Positions 34,573-43,402 of a DNA stretch of 64,000 nucleotides are shown here, in pieces; position 1 is the first letter of the stretch, and each line of letters starts with the position of its first letter. Under the pieces are notes generated by a model, which had not been told where the DNA came from, searched no databases, and saw nothing but the letters and a program-made list of their open reading frames with translations. The position numbers and the translations under genes are program-made. The stretch comes from Telmatospirillum sp. J64-1 (GTDB taxonomy: Bacteria; Pseudomonadota; Alphaproteobacteria; Rhodospirillales; Magnetospirillaceae): contig NZ_SBHN01000006.1 in the NCBI RefSeq assembly GCF_006980715.1, positions 1-64,000 of the forward strand, in the 5' to 3' direction.

Positions 34573-35553
34573 TCACACGTTGTGACGACGGATGTGCCAG
34601 TTCCAGGCCGTTTCCACAATGCCGGCCAGTTCCGACATCTGCGGGCGCCATTGCAGCACCTCGGCCGAGCGCCGGGGATCGGCGACCAGGATGGGCGGAT
34701 CGCCCGGACGGCGGTCGGCCAGCCTTATGGGCAGGGACGCGCCGGCCTGGGCTTCGACGGCAGCCACGACTTCGCGCACGCTGTGTCCTCGGCCGGTGCC
34801 GAGATTGAGGGCCATGCTCGCGCCGCCGTCGAGCAGATGGTCGAGGCCGCGCAGATGGGCCTGGGCGAGATCGCTGACATGGACGTAATCGCGGATGGCC
34901 GTGCCGTCGGGCGTGGGATAATCGGTGCCCAGGATGTCCAGCCCCGGCCGCCGCCCCATGGCGGTCATGATGGCCAGGGGAATGAGATGGGTTTCGGGCG
35001 CATGGTCCTCGCCGATCTCGCCATCCGGGTCGGCACCGGCGGCATTGAAATAGCGCAAGGCCAGCCAGCGCAGGCCGTGGATCTCGCCGAACCAGCGCAG
35101 CATTCGCTCCACCATGGCCTTGCTCTCGCCATAGGGGCTGACGGGATCATGGCCGTGGGTTTCGTCCAGCGGCAGCCGCAGGGGCGTGCCGTAGCAGGCG
35201 CAGGTCGAGGAGAAGACGATGGCCTTCACCCCTTCCTCCTGCATGGCCGTCAGGAGGGTCAGGGTATTGGCCACGTTGTTGCGGAAATAGAGCGCGGGGT
35301 CGCGCATGGACTCGCCGACATTGGCGCTGGCGGCGAAATGCATCACCGCGCCTATCTTGTATTGGCGCATCACCGCGCGCAGGGTTTCGCCGTCGCACAG
35401 GTCGCCTTCGACGAAATCCCCCCAGCGCACCGCCGCGCGATGGCCGGTGGACAAATTGTCATAGACGATGGGCCGATGCCCCGCCGCGGCCAGGGCCTTG
35501 CACGCATGGCTGCCGACATAGCCGGCACCGCCTGCCACCAGAACGGCAGTCAT
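34573..35553 (-). CDS. galE: UDP-glucose 4-epimerase
   Basis: A 326-aa short-chain dehydrogenase-type epimerase. The NAD loop is GGAGYVG at 8-14, and the active site is SSTCACYG with YxxxK in SPYGESK. It interconverts UDP-glucose and UDP-galactose, supplying precursors for the adjacent glycan locus. The ATG at 35553 is preferred because GGGGGTG lies just upstream; a GTG at 35559 is in frame. SSTCACYG is a slight variant of the usual SSTAxVYG. Confidence 0.93.
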   Translation of the reverse strand: MTAVLVAGGAGYVGSHACKALAAAGHRPIVYDNLSTGHRAAVRWGDFVEGDLCDGETLRAVMRQYKIGAVMHFAASANVGESMRDPALYFRNNVANTLTLLTAMQEEGVKAIVFSSTCACYGTPLRLPLDETHGHDPVSPYGESKAMVERMLRWFGEIHGLRWLALRYFNAAGADPDGEIGEDHAPETHLIPLAIMTAMGRRPGLDILGTDYPTPDGTAIRDYVHVSDLAQAHLRGLDHLLDGGASMALNLGTGRGHSVREVVAAVEAQAGASLPIRLADRRPGDPPILVADPRRSAEVLQWRPQMSELAGIVETAWNWHIRRHNV

Positions 35554-35875
35554 GACCACCCCCAGTTACAATAGGTCGAAAAATCGCCGGGCAGATGCTT
35601 CCGGCAGAATACCAAGGCTGTCATGGGACCCCCACCTTCAAGATCTGCGAAGGACGTGACCATCGAGTTGGGCGCGTTCCCACGATTTTGCGAAGACTTG
35701 AATGGCTTAAGCCGGAATTCCCGGGATCAAGCCAGCAGGGAGGATTCACGCCATGATGGATGACAGCGGACGCTCACGCCCCATCCCTTCCCGAGTTGCG
35801 CAACGAACTGGGGAAGGCCTTGATCTTAAGGGTAGGTTTGCAGCACTATCCGGGCGAAACCCAGGCAGCCATGGG
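35554..35875. other. Intergenic region between divergent galE and the secreted protein gene
   Basis: About 320 bases with no gene I can support. It contains a perfect palindrome, GGCTTAAGCC (35704-35713), which might be an operator, and presumably both divergent promoters, none of which is a clear consensus match. Confidence 0.4.
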
Positions 35876-36385
35876 ATGCCCATCGTGAAACTTCGCCGTT
35901 TTTCTCTCGCTGCTCTCGCCCTGGCTTTTTCCGCCTCCTCGGCCCTTCCCGCGGCCGCCGCCTCGCCCGAAGGCGTGGGCAGTTGCTATACCCCCACGGA
36001 AGTCCGCGCCTCGCAATTGCGGCAGCTTCAGACCGAATTGATGGTCGCGGCGCTGAGTTGCAATCATGCCGATCTGGGCTTCCGCGAGAAGTACAACGCC
36101 TTTGTGCATAAATTCGGGAAGAACCTGAACGACAACGCCAAGGTGCTGCGCACCCATTTCTCGCGGAATTACGGTTCCGAACAGGCGCGGCGCTTCGATT
36201 CCTATATCACCGCCCTGGCCAACGAAGCCTCGGTCCGCAGCGTCGGCGAAGCCACCTATTGCGAATCGGCCTATCAACTCTACGAGGCCGTCTCCTCCCT
36301 CGGCCCGCGCGAGATCGAGGATTTCGCGGCCCGCACGGTCAAGGCCGAAACCGCCGTCGCCCCCTGCGCCAAGACGCGCCGCTGA
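35876..36385 (+). CDS. Secreted four-cysteine protein of unknown function
   Basis: A 169-aa protein. The signal peptide MPIVKLRRFSLAALALAFSA ends near AAAAS. The mature part is mostly helical with four Cys (GSCY, LSCN, TYCE, APCA) that could form two disulfides in the periplasm. I do not recognise a named family. The ATG at 35876 gives a good signal peptide; a GTG at 35885 is an alternative, and the frame extends to 35753 with no leader logic. A perfect hairpin follows the stop. Confidence 0.7.
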   Translation: MPIVKLRRFSLAALALAFSASSALPAAAASPEGVGSCYTPTEVRASQLRQLQTELMVAALSCNHADLGFREKYNAFVHKFGKNLNDNAKVLRTHFSRNYGSEQARRFDSYITALANEASVRSVGEATYCESAYQLYEAVSSLGPREIEDFAARTVKAETAVAPCAKTRR

Positions 36386-36412
36386 ATCCTTTTTAGGACC
36401 TGCCGCAAAAGA

Positions 36413-36446
36413 AAACGGCCTCCCGGATGCTTCCGGGAGGCCGTTT
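36413..36446. terminator. Bidirectional terminator hairpin
   Basis: AAACGGCCTCCCGGA and TCCGGGAGGCCGTTT form a perfect 15-bp stem with a 4-base TGCT loop. It sits between the convergent secreted-protein gene and the OmpA gene, with short T tracts on both strands. Confidence 0.85.
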
Positions 36447-36469
36447 CGCTTCAAACCGGGATCACCCGA

Positions 36470-37558
36470 TCAGGGGATCACGATCTCGACGCGGCGGTTC
36501 TGCGGCTCGCGCACGCCATCGGGGGTCGGCACCAGCGGCTCGCTTTCACCCTTGGCGACCACGCCCACGGCATCGCCGGGCACGCCCAGGCCTTCCATCA
36601 CTGCCTTGACCGCCTCGGCACGGCGCTGCGACAGGCGCATGTTATAGGCATCGGGGCCCGAACGGTCGGCATGGCCGGTCAGTTCGACGCGCACGGTCTG
36701 GCCTTCGCGGGCCGCCTGGACGGCACGCTCGATCACTTCGCGGGCTTCCGGCGTGATGTCGGAACGGTCCCAGTCGAAGAAGACCATGTAGCTGGAGGGC
36801 AGACGCTGCTGCTGCACCTGGGGCGCCGGGGCGGGAGCCGCCGGAGCCGGGGCGGGAGCCGGAGCCACCGCTGGAGCCGCTTCCACCGGACGCTCCTGCA
36901 CGGCACCGAAGCGCCAGTTGAAGCCGACCATCACCGAATGGTTGGCATAGGGCAGCTTCACTCTCTCACCGTTGACATTGAAGCGGACATCTTCCGTGGC
37001 GAAATAACGGTAATCGCCCTTGATGGACAGATTCTCGTTCAGCGCATAGGCCAGACCGGCAATGCCCTGATAGCCCAGCTTCCAGGAATTGTGGTTGGCT
37101 GGGCCCAGCGTAGGCGTCGAAACGCCATCCACATCCACGTAAACGCCGCCGAGACCCGCGCCGATATAAGGCGTGAGGGCGGTGCCGGTGGGAATGTCGT
37201 AATAGAGATTGGCCATCAGGCTGAGGGCGTTGATATCACCCGAAGCGGACGTGCCCTCGAGCTTGTCCACGCCGTTCTGCCGCCAGCCGAGTTCGCCCTC
37301 GCTGCGCAGACGGCCGAAACCGAGCGGGCCGAAATCGTAGCCCACCTGGCCCAGTACGCCCCAGCCGAGATCGTAATCGGTGGACAGATCGCCCGCAGGC
37401 GTGCGGAGATCCTGCTCGCGCAGCCAATTGGCGCCCCACTGGGCGCCCATGTACCAGCCGGTGGGAATGGAGACAGGCTCGCCCAGCGATTGAGCCTGGG
37501 CGGCAAAAGCGGTACCGGCGACGAGGCTGGCCGCCAGGATTCCAGAAAAGAGACGCAT
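36470..37558 (-). CDS. OmpA-family outer-membrane beta-barrel protein
   Basis: A 362-aa porin-like protein. The signal peptide MRLFSGILAASLVAGTAFAA is followed by an eight-strand barrel domain (about 25-220, with GWYMGAQWGANWLREQ and GAGLGGVYVDVDG). A Pro/Ala hinge (APAPAPAPAAPAP) leads to a C-terminal OmpA peptidoglycan-binding domain (about 250-362, LTGHADRSGPDAYNMRLSQRRA). It anchors the outer membrane to peptidoglycan. The ATG at 37558 is preferred over 37585 because it starts the signal peptide directly after AAAGGCG. Confidence 0.93.
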   Translation of the reverse strand: MRLFSGILAASLVAGTAFAAQAQSLGEPVSIPTGWYMGAQWGANWLREQDLRTPAGDLSTDYDLGWGVLGQVGYDFGPLGFGRLRSEGELGWRQNGVDKLEGTSASGDINALSLMANLYYDIPTGTALTPYIGAGLGGVYVDVDGVSTPTLGPANHNSWKLGYQGIAGLAYALNENLSIKGDYRYFATEDVRFNVNGERVKLPYANHSVMVGFNWRFGAVQERPVEAAPAVAPAPAPAPAAPAPAPQVQQQRLPSSYMVFFDWDRSDITPEAREVIERAVQAAREGQTVRVELTGHADRSGPDAYNMRLSQRRAEAVKAVMEGLGVPGDAVGVVAKGESEPLVPTPDGVREPQNRRVEIVIP

Positions 37559-37674
37559 CTCAACGCCTTTCATGACGTTTGGCATTACCCGAATTAGTCC
37601 GCCTTCTATACGAAAGAGGAGCTTAACTCAAGGTTGCCCAACGTGTTGGATAATGTCCAGGCATTGAGAAAATT

Positions 37675-37869
37675 TCATCTATGGCCGGACCCATGACGGC
37701 GGGGCCGGAAGATGAAGCGCAGCAAAGCCACCAGCATGACAAGCACCACCACGGCCAGCAGCACCAGAATCAGCCATCCACCGGTCGACAGATGGACCTC
37801 CGGCCCCTGCGCGCCGAAATCCACCTCGATCATGGCCTGCTGGTCCGGCACGGCACGGTTGGGGTTCAT
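37675..37869 (-). CDS. Small single-span membrane protein
   Basis: A 64-aa protein. An acidic N-terminal part is followed by one helix, WLILVLLAVVVLVMLVALLRF, and a basic tail (RPRRHGSGHR). That charge pattern gives an N-out/C-in orientation. A strong GAAGGGAGG ribosome site lies 6 bases before the ATG. Function unknown. Confidence 0.65.
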   Translation of the reverse strand: MNPNRAVPDQQAMIEVDFGAQGPEVHLSTGGWLILVLLAVVVLVMLVALLRFIFRPRRHGSGHR

Positions 37870-37998
37870 GACGGCCTCCCTTCAAGGACAATGGCCGTCC
37901 AACCCCCTCCCCCCCGGCCTTGTTCCAGGCGTCAAGACGCAATCGGGCGATTTTCGTCCGCTCGTTCCCGCAAGGATGCTGAAAAGGGATCGCCGCCC

Positions 37999-38316
37999 GT
38001 GGACTCCAGGACCATGATCGCATGCATCATCATGATCTGCCTGGTGAACGGCGTGTTTTCGCCGGCGCTGGCCGTGGTGGTCAGCCAGTCCGGCCTGTGG
38101 TACCCGGACTGGCTGCCGGGTACCCTGTCGATGATCTTTTTCGTGGGAATGATGGTGACGGCCGGCCTGACCCTGCTGGCCGGCGCCGTTCCCGCCCTTC
38201 TCTGCCGCGCCGTCCTGGCCGGCGGCAAGGGCAGCCCCATCCCGCTCTATGTCTGGATGGCCGGCTGCGCCCTGCTCACCGTTCCGGCGCTGGCGAACCT
38301 CCACCTGCTGGTGTGA
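37999..38316 (+). CDS. Small polytopic membrane protein
   Basis: A 105-aa protein with three hydrophobic segments (CIIMICLVNGVFSPALAVVV, MIFFVGMMVTAGLTLLAGAVPALL and MAGCALLTVPALANLHLLV). The GTG at 37999 is chosen because AAAAGGGA lies about 9 bases upstream; an ATG at 38014 is also possible. The open frame to 37681 is non-hydrophobic and improbable. Function unknown. Confidence 0.6.
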   Translation: MDSRTMIACIIMICLVNGVFSPALAVVVSQSGLWYPDWLPGTLSMIFFVGMMVTAGLTLLAGAVPALLCRAVLAGGKGSPIPLYVWMAGCALLTVPALANLHLLV

Positions 38317-38328
38317 GGGCAGGTTCCC

Positions 38329-38634
38329 TTATTCGCCGCCGCGCGGCAGGCGCAGGCGGATGACGCCCTTGAAGTCGTCGGGATCGACCGTTTCGCCACG
38401 GCGCGTGATCTCGATACGGCCCTGACGGGCGAGATGGATGGCCTGCTGGCGCACGGCCATCAGGTAACGGCGCCAGGCGTCGCGGGGCTGATGGGCGTTG
38501 GGACGGCGCTTGGACTCGGCGAAAATACGGGCGACATCCTCGGGCGAGACATCGGGCTTCTGCGCCACGGCCTCGAGAATGCACTGCGCCACCGGGTCGT
38601 CCCGGTCCTTGTCGTTGGAAACGTCTTGGCTCAC
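38329..38634 (-). CDS. DUF3253 domain protein
   Basis: A 101-aa protein matching the DUF3253 winged-helix-like family (ILEAVAQKP..SPEDVARIFAE..WRRYLMAVRQQAIHLARQGRIEITRRG). The basic, helical character suggests nucleic-acid binding, but no function is known. Its ATG overlaps the stop of pssA by 4 bp, so it is the last gene of the phosphatidylethanolamine operon. Confidence 0.85.
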   Translation of the reverse strand: MSQDVSNDKDRDDPVAQCILEAVAQKPDVSPEDVARIFAESKRRPNAHQPRDAWRRYLMAVRQQAIHLARQGRIEITRRGETVDPDDFKGVIRLRLPRGGE

Positions 38635-39452
38635 TTAGGGGGCTCCTCGCCCTTGGGGGTTTCGTCTGTTGCGGCGGCGGGTTCGGCGGCCATCATCTTC
38701 TCGGCCTGGCGCGACAGCTTGCGGAAGCGGCGGACACTGATCGGGATGGTGGCCAGATAGATGAAGCCCAGCACGCTGACGGTCAGCCAGGGCTCGGTCA
38801 CCAGGAAGGCCGCCAGCAGGCCGATCACCACCATCAGCGGCAACACATAGCTGTGCGGCACCTTGAAGCTCTTGCCCGAAAAGGTCGGGATCGAGCTGAC
38901 CATCAGGAAGGACACGCCGACCAGGAAGATGCCGACCACGACGGGCTGGGCGAAGAAGCCCGGCGCCTCGAAGCTCAGCATCATCGGAATCAGCACCAGT
39001 CCGCCCGCCGCCGGGGCGGGCACGCCGGTGAAGAAATTGTAGGCCCAGGGCGGCATGTCGGGCTGGCCGATCATGGTGTTGAAGCGGGCCAGGCGCAGGG
39101 CCGAGCAGATGGCGAACAGCAGCACCAGCGCCCAGCCGATGCCGCCTGCCGTATGCATGATCCAGAAATAGAGCAGCACCGCGGGCGCCACGCCGAAACT
39201 GATGAAATCGGCCAGCGAATCCAGCTCGGCGCCGAATTTGCTGGTGCCGCGCAGCATGCGTGCCACGCGCCCGTCCAGCCCGTCCAGGATGGCGGCGATC
39301 AAAATCGCCACCACGGCCGCCTGCCAATTGTCATGCATGCCGAACCGGATCGAGGTCAGGCCGGCGGACAGGGCCAGCAGCGTCAGGATGTTGGGGATCA
39401 TCCGGTTGAAGGACAATCCCTTGATGCGGGGGACCGGACGGGGGCGAAACAT
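38631..39452 (-). CDS. pssA: CDP-diacylglycerol-serine O-phosphatidyltransferase
   Basis: A 273-aa membrane enzyme that makes phosphatidylserine from CDP-diacylglycerol and serine. The CDP-alcohol phosphotransferase motif is complete (DGLDGRVARMLRGTSKFGAELDSLADF). Seven or so helices follow. The ATG at 39452 follows GAAGGAG and lies one base after the psd stop codon; an upstream frame to 39503 overlaps psd and is unlikely. Together with psd it makes phosphatidylethanolamine. Confidence 0.95.
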   Translation of the reverse strand: MFRPRPVPRIKGLSFNRMIPNILTLLALSAGLTSIRFGMHDNWQAAVVAILIAAILDGLDGRVARMLRGTSKFGAELDSLADFISFGVAPAVLLYFWIMHTAGGIGWALVLLFAICSALRLARFNTMIGQPDMPPWAYNFFTGVPAPAAGGLVLIPMMLSFEAPGFFAQPVVVGIFLVGVSFLMVSSIPTFSGKSFKVPHSYVLPLMVVIGLLAAFLVTEPWLTVSVLGFIYLATIPISVRRFRKLSRQAEKMMAAEPAAATDETPKGEEPPK

Positions 39453-39453
39453 C

Positions 39454-40161
39454 TTACTGCGCCACTCCTTCTCGCTGTTTTTCCTGCGAGCGGAAGTCGG
39501 CAATCACCGTTTCCCCGGCGACGGTCAACTGGCCGCACACCACCAGCGGCTCGACGCCGTCGGGCAGGAAGATGTCTACACGGCTGCCGAAGCGGATCAG
39601 GCCGAAACGCTGCCCCACGCTGACCGGCTGGCCTTCGACGATATCGCATTTGATGCGGCGGGCGACAAGACCGGCGATCTGCACGAAGGCCAGATCGGGA
39701 CCTTCCTTGGTCTTCATGCGGATCGACATGCGTTCGTTGTCCACGCTGGCCTTGTCCAGCGAGGCGTTGACGAACTTGCCGGGGCGATAGCTGATCTTGG
39801 TGATCTCGCCATCCATGGGAATGCGGTTCACATGGACGTTGAAGACGTTCATGAAGACGGAGACGCGCATCAAAGGCTCGTCGCCCATGTCCAGTTCCTT
39901 GGGCGGCGGCACCCGGCCGATCATCTGCACGATGCCGTCGGCCGGCGAGATCACCAACCCCTCGCGGGTCGGCGTGATGCGGCGCGGGTCCCGGAAGAAA
40001 TAGGTGCACCATGCCGTGAGGATCACGCCCAGCCAGCCCAGCGGCTGCCAGATCAGGAACAGCACCAGGGTCACCGCCGCAAAGATGGCGATGAACGGCC
40101 ATCCAGCCCGGTTGATGGGCACCATCACGACCTTCAACAGGGATACTTCATGCACCTTCAC
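39454..40161 (-). CDS. psd: Phosphatidylserine decarboxylase proenzyme
   Basis: A 235-aa short-form PSD. The self-cleavage site that creates the pyruvoyl group is Gly192-Ser193 in RFGSRVDIF. An N-terminal membrane region ([16 protein letters not shown]) and the SPADG block are present. The GTG at 40161 is preferred because AAAGGACGAG lies upstream and the protein then begins [10 protein letters not shown]; the open frame to 40305 adds unrelated residues. It is the first gene of psd-pssA-DUF3253. Confidence 0.93.
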   Translation of the reverse strand: MKVHEVSLLKVVMVPINRAGWPFIAIFAAVTLVLFLIWQPLGWLGVILTAWCTYFFRDPRRITPTREGLVISPADGIVQMIGRVPPPKELDMGDEPLMRVSVFMNVFNVHVNRIPMDGEITKISYRPGKFVNASLDKASVDNERMSIRMKTKEGPDLAFVQIAGLVARRIKCDIVEGQPVSVGQRFGLIRFGSRVDIFLPDGVEPLVVCGQLTVAGETVIADFRSQEKQREGVAQ

Positions 40162-40326
40162 GAGACTCGTCCTTTCGCAGTCGGGGCGGCATGACACCGC
40201 TCCACCGGGCAATGCCATATGGGCGCACCGATGTCGAAGGTTTTTCACCCAAATGACAACAGACCGCCTTCGGGCCGCCCCCGTCATCGAAGGGAACAGC
40301 CGCAAGGCAGGCCGGGTTCAGATCAT

Positions 40327-41316
40327 CTATTCCTGACCGGAGGGCAGCTTGAAGACCTGGCCCGGATAGATCAGGTTGGGGTCGCGGATCTGTTCGCGGT
40401 TGGCCTGATAGATGACGGTATAGTCGAAGCCGCGGCCATAGGCCTGACGGGCAATCTGCCACAGGCTGGCGCCCGCCTCGACCACCACCGTACGGTCCGC
40501 CGCCGGGCGCTCGCCGCCCGACTGCCTCGGCGCGCGGGGGAAAGGCAGTTCGACCCGCGCCGTCACCTTGCCGTCGGCGGCCACCTGATCGCCGCGCAGG
40601 ACCGAGGGGTCTTGCCCTTCCGGCATGGCGGCGGCCATGCTCCATTCCCCCTCGGCATCGGCCTCGGCCCGGCCGACGAAGCGGTTGTCCAGATAGACAT
40701 GGACGCCGCTGCCGGGCTTGGCCTTGCCGCCCAAGGCGAGATTGCCGCTGGCCTGACGGTCGATGACCTCGATACTGATTTCCGGTCTGTCCTCCTGCCC
40801 GGCCGGGCCTTGCAGCAGCCGCGCGCCATCGGGGCCGATACGCACCGCCAGGGCGGTATCGGCATTCGGCGAATCCGGCACCATCAGCACCACGCGGGCC
40901 TCGGCCTCATGCGTCGTGCCGTCGACATCCACCGAACGCAAGCCGAGCGAGCGCGACCCCGGCGGCAGCGGCGCGTCGGGCACGAAGACCCATTCCCCCC
41001 GCTGGTCGGCGGTCACGCTGCCGATCTCCTGGTCGCCATCCAGGATGGTGACCTCGGCATGGGGCTGGGCGCGCCCTGCCATCACCGCATCACCGGCCGG
41101 ATTGACCCGCACCACGTCGAAGCTGGGCGCAGCGCTGTCCACCGCTTCCTCGACCGGGGTGGGCTCGGCCTGGAGGGGAGCGGCGGGTTGAACGGTCGCG
41201 GTCACGGGCTCGGTCTCTTCTTCGCCGGCACGGTACACACTCAAAGCCACGGCCACGGCCAGAACGGCCGCGCCAGCAAGGATCAGCACGGAAGGCCGTT
41301 TCACGGCACCTCTCAA
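40327..41316 (-). CDS. Membrane-anchored LysM protein with Ig-like repeats
   Basis: A 329-aa protein. An N-terminal helix (about 8-27) anchors it. Residues 60-155 and 170-260 look like two bacterial Ig-like/carbohydrate-binding repeats (VVRVNPAGDAVMAGRAQPHAEVTILDG; LALGGKAKPGSGVHVYLDN). A C-terminal LysM (about 275-325, VVEAGASLWQIARQAYGRG) binds peptidoglycan. It matches the LysM proteins commonly found in alphaproteobacteria. Function is probably cell-wall attachment. Confidence 0.88.
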   Translation of the reverse strand: MRGAVKRPSVLILAGAAVLAVAVALSVYRAGEEETEPVTATVQPAAPLQAEPTPVEEAVDSAAPSFDVVRVNPAGDAVMAGRAQPHAEVTILDGDQEIGSVTADQRGEWVFVPDAPLPPGSRSLGLRSVDVDGTTHEAEARVVLMVPDSPNADTALAVRIGPDGARLLQGPAGQEDRPEISIEVIDRQASGNLALGGKAKPGSGVHVYLDNRFVGRAEADAEGEWSMAAAMPEGQDPSVLRGDQVAADGKVTARVELPFPRAPRQSGGERPAADRTVVVEAGASLWQIARQAYGRGFDYTVIYQANREQIRDPNLIYPGQVFKLPSGQE

Positions 41317-41473
41317 GATGAAAAGGAATGAAAATCCGCGGGCAGACTAATCCTACTTTGCCCTTACTGCAACCGCTCGCACCTCTTGACAGTTCACGAA
41401 TAAGTTCAGTCGCAGCATTTTTTCCGCCTTTTAGAGCAGCTTACGTCAGTCAAGAAGGATGCAAGCTGCGATC

Positions 41474-41491
41474 TGCGGCCGGACGGCCGCA
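41474..41491. repeat. Small GC-rich hairpin
   Basis: TGCGGCC and GGCCGCA around a GGAC loop, 43 bases past the end of the minus-strand membrane protein gene. It could be part of that gene's transcript end, but no T-run follows. Confidence 0.35.
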
Positions 41492-41533
41492 CCCGGCGGG
41501 GACAAAATAGGTAAACAGGAAGGGCATCCCGGC

Positions 41534-42463
41534 CTATAGCCGCATTTCCGCCGCCACATAGGCCACGGCCAGCGCCAGGGCAATGGGAAACAGGCAGACC
41601 AGCGCCAGGCCCAGCGGCTGAAACAGGCGGCGCAGGAGGCCCGAGCCCAGGACCAGGCGCTGGGCCGTTCCATCGGCGAAGAAGATCAGCAGCAGCACCG
41701 CCAGGGCGAAGGGGGATATGATCTGCGCAAGGCCCAGAGCCTGGGCGATGCCCATCACCAGCCCACCCCCGCCGAGCAGGGCCGCCGCCGAGAAGGACAG
41801 GCCGATGGCCCAGGCCCAGACCAGCACCCCCGCCGTCGCTGCCGCGGCCAGGCCGCCCAGGCGCATCCATCCCGCCTGCCCCACCATCCAGGCCATGGCC
41901 GCCAGGGCCAAGGCGGCCATCAGCAGCATGACCGGCGCCACCGGCTCGTTATAGGGGCGGCTGTCCAGGCGCAGCAGCAGGCAAACCCAGGCCGCCAGCA
42001 ACAGCCCGCCCTTCAGGGCCAGCGGCCAGGACCAGGACAGCGGCCAGCGCAGGGCCGTCCAGGCGGCGAGGATCGCGCAGACCACCAGCGCGGCGGTCCG
42101 CGCGCCCTTGCGCAGGGAAAAGGCGTCGATCAGCAGGCCCAGGATGCAGCCGGCCAGGGCGATGAAGGGCAATTGCTCGAAAAGGCTGCGGGGCAGCCCG
42201 GCCGGCATGCCGTAGAGCGCCAGCCAGGCGCCCAGGAAACCGATGGAGATGCCGCTGCCCGCCAGCACCGCTCCACGGCCCGGCCCGCCAGCCAGCCGCG
42301 CCACCCCCGCCACCGCGCAGGACAGCAGGAAGGCGAGAAGGTAGAGAAACCAAGGATTGGACAGCGAAAAGACCTGCGGCACGGACAAGACCCACTCTCT
42401 TTCAGGCCGTCCGTTGTAACTTCCGGGGAGAAAGGGAGCAAGCCGGTCGGAATTTTGCCACAC
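41534..42463 (-). CDS. Polytopic membrane protein of unknown function
   Basis: A protein of up to 309 aa with about nine membrane helices and no recognisable catalytic motif. The start is uncertain: the GTG at 42463 begins a non-hydrophobic leader, while a TTG (42388) or GTG (42382) near SVPQVFSLSNPWFLYL lies after a GAGAGTGGG ribosome-like site and is a good alternative. It is flanked by the LysM gene and the cytochrome genes without overlap, so no role can be assigned. Confidence 0.65.
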   Translation of the reverse strand: MWQNSDRLAPFLPGSYNGRPEREWVLSVPQVFSLSNPWFLYLLAFLLSCAVAGVARLAGGPGRGAVLAGSGISIGFLGAWLALYGMPAGLPRSLFEQLPFIALAGCILGLLIDAFSLRKGARTAALVVCAILAAWTALRWPLSWSWPLALKGGLLLAAWVCLLLRLDSRPYNEPVAPVMLLMAALALAAMAWMVGQAGWMRLGGLAAAATAGVLVWAWAIGLSFSAAALLGGGGLVMGIAQALGLAQIISPFALAVLLLIFFADGTAQRLVLGSGLLRRLFQPLGLALVCLFPIALALAVAYVAAEMRL

Positions 42464-42475
42464 GCCGCCGCGGGC

Positions 42476-43402
42476 TTAATTCCCCCCGATCCGCTGCTGG
42501 ATGGGCGGGACCTCCTTCAGATAGGCGGCGATGGCATCCTGGTCCTCGGGCGTCAGATGGGCGGTGGATTCCCGCACGATCCGGGCCATCATCGACCCCA
42601 CCACATCGCCATCGGGCAGCACGCCCGTGGACAGAAAGAAGGCGATGTCGTCCTCGGTCCAGTGGCCGATGCCGGTTTCCGGATCGGGGGTGATGTTGGG
42701 AACGGGACGGTTATCCGGGCCGTTCACCGTGCCCGCCAGATGCCTGTCCCGGTCCATCGCGCCGAAGCGGTTGCGGTCGGTATGGCATTCGCCGCAATGG
42801 CCCAGTCCCAGCACCAGATAGGCGCCGCGGTTGCGCTGCTCGTCCCATTGCGGATTGGCCTGATAGACGCCGGGCTCGAAGAACAGCCATTTCCACGCCA
42901 CCATCAGAAAGCGCCAGTTGAAGGGGAAGTTCAGCTCATGCGGCGGAGCCGCTTCCGGCACCGGCTCCTGGGCCATCAGATAGGCACGCAGGTCCAGCAG
43001 GTCCTGGTCGGTGACATGGGTGAAGGAGGTATAGGGAAAGGACGGATAGTAATGCCGTCCGTCCGGCGCCCGCCCCTCGCGGAAGGCGGCGATGAACTGC
43101 TCGCTGCTCCAATTGCCGATGCCGTGTTGCGGATCGGGGGAGATATTGGGGCCGTAGAAGGTGCCGAAATCCGTCTCCAGCGCCACGCCGCCGCCCAGGA
43201 AAGGCCCGCCTTGCCGGGTATGGCAGTCGTTGCAGGACCCGGCGCGGAAGACGTATTCCCCGCGCAGCACCGCCGAGTCCGCCATAGGGGACGGAGTTTC
43301 GGGCTCCGGCGCGGCTTCCTGCTGCTGCTCTTGCTCCGGCTGCTGGGCCCAGCCGGGAACGGCCAGGAGCAAGGCGGCCAGAAGCCAGAGCGCAGGCGTC
43401 AC
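42476..43402 (-). CDS. Diheme cytochrome c (alcohol-dehydrogenase cytochrome subunit-like)
   Basis: A 308-aa periplasmic cytochrome. The signal peptide ends near residue 19 (PGWAQ). Two c-type haem sites are CNDCH at 57-61 and CGECH at 203-207, with NISPDPQHGIGNWS and NITPDPETGIGHW blocks after them, as in cytochrome subunits of periplasmic dehydrogenases. A Gln/Glu/Pro linker lies at 20-40. It transfers electrons in the periplasm. Its start overlaps the end of the cytochrome c'-like gene by 4 bp (ATGA). Confidence 0.9.
   Translation of the reverse strand: MTPALWLLAALLLAVPGWAQQPEQEQQQEAAPEPETPSPMADSAVLRGEYVFRAGSCNDCHTRQGGPFLGGGVALETDFGTFYGPNISPDPQHGIGNWSSEQFIAAFREGRAPDGRHYYPSFPYTSFTHVTDQDLLDLRAYLMAQEPVPEAAPPHELNFPFNWRFLMVAWKWLFFEPGVYQANPQWDEQRNRGAYLVLGLGHCGECHTDRNRFGAMDRDRHLAGTVNGPDNRPVPNITPDPETGIGHWTEDDIAFFLSTGVLPDGDVVGSMMARIVRESTAHLTPEDQDAIAAYLKEVPPIQQRIGGN

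Noticed and set aside
34572-34586. GTCACA-CGT-TGTGAC palindrome that could be a regulatory site
   Set aside because: It overlaps the end of galE rather than a promoter; more likely a weak 3' structure or chance.
21349-35553. Exosortase/PEP-CTERM system
   Set aside because: Some genes (ExeA-like ATPase, AsnB-like, sugar transferase) resemble PEP-CTERM loci, but no exosortase or PEP-CTERM protein is present in the window.
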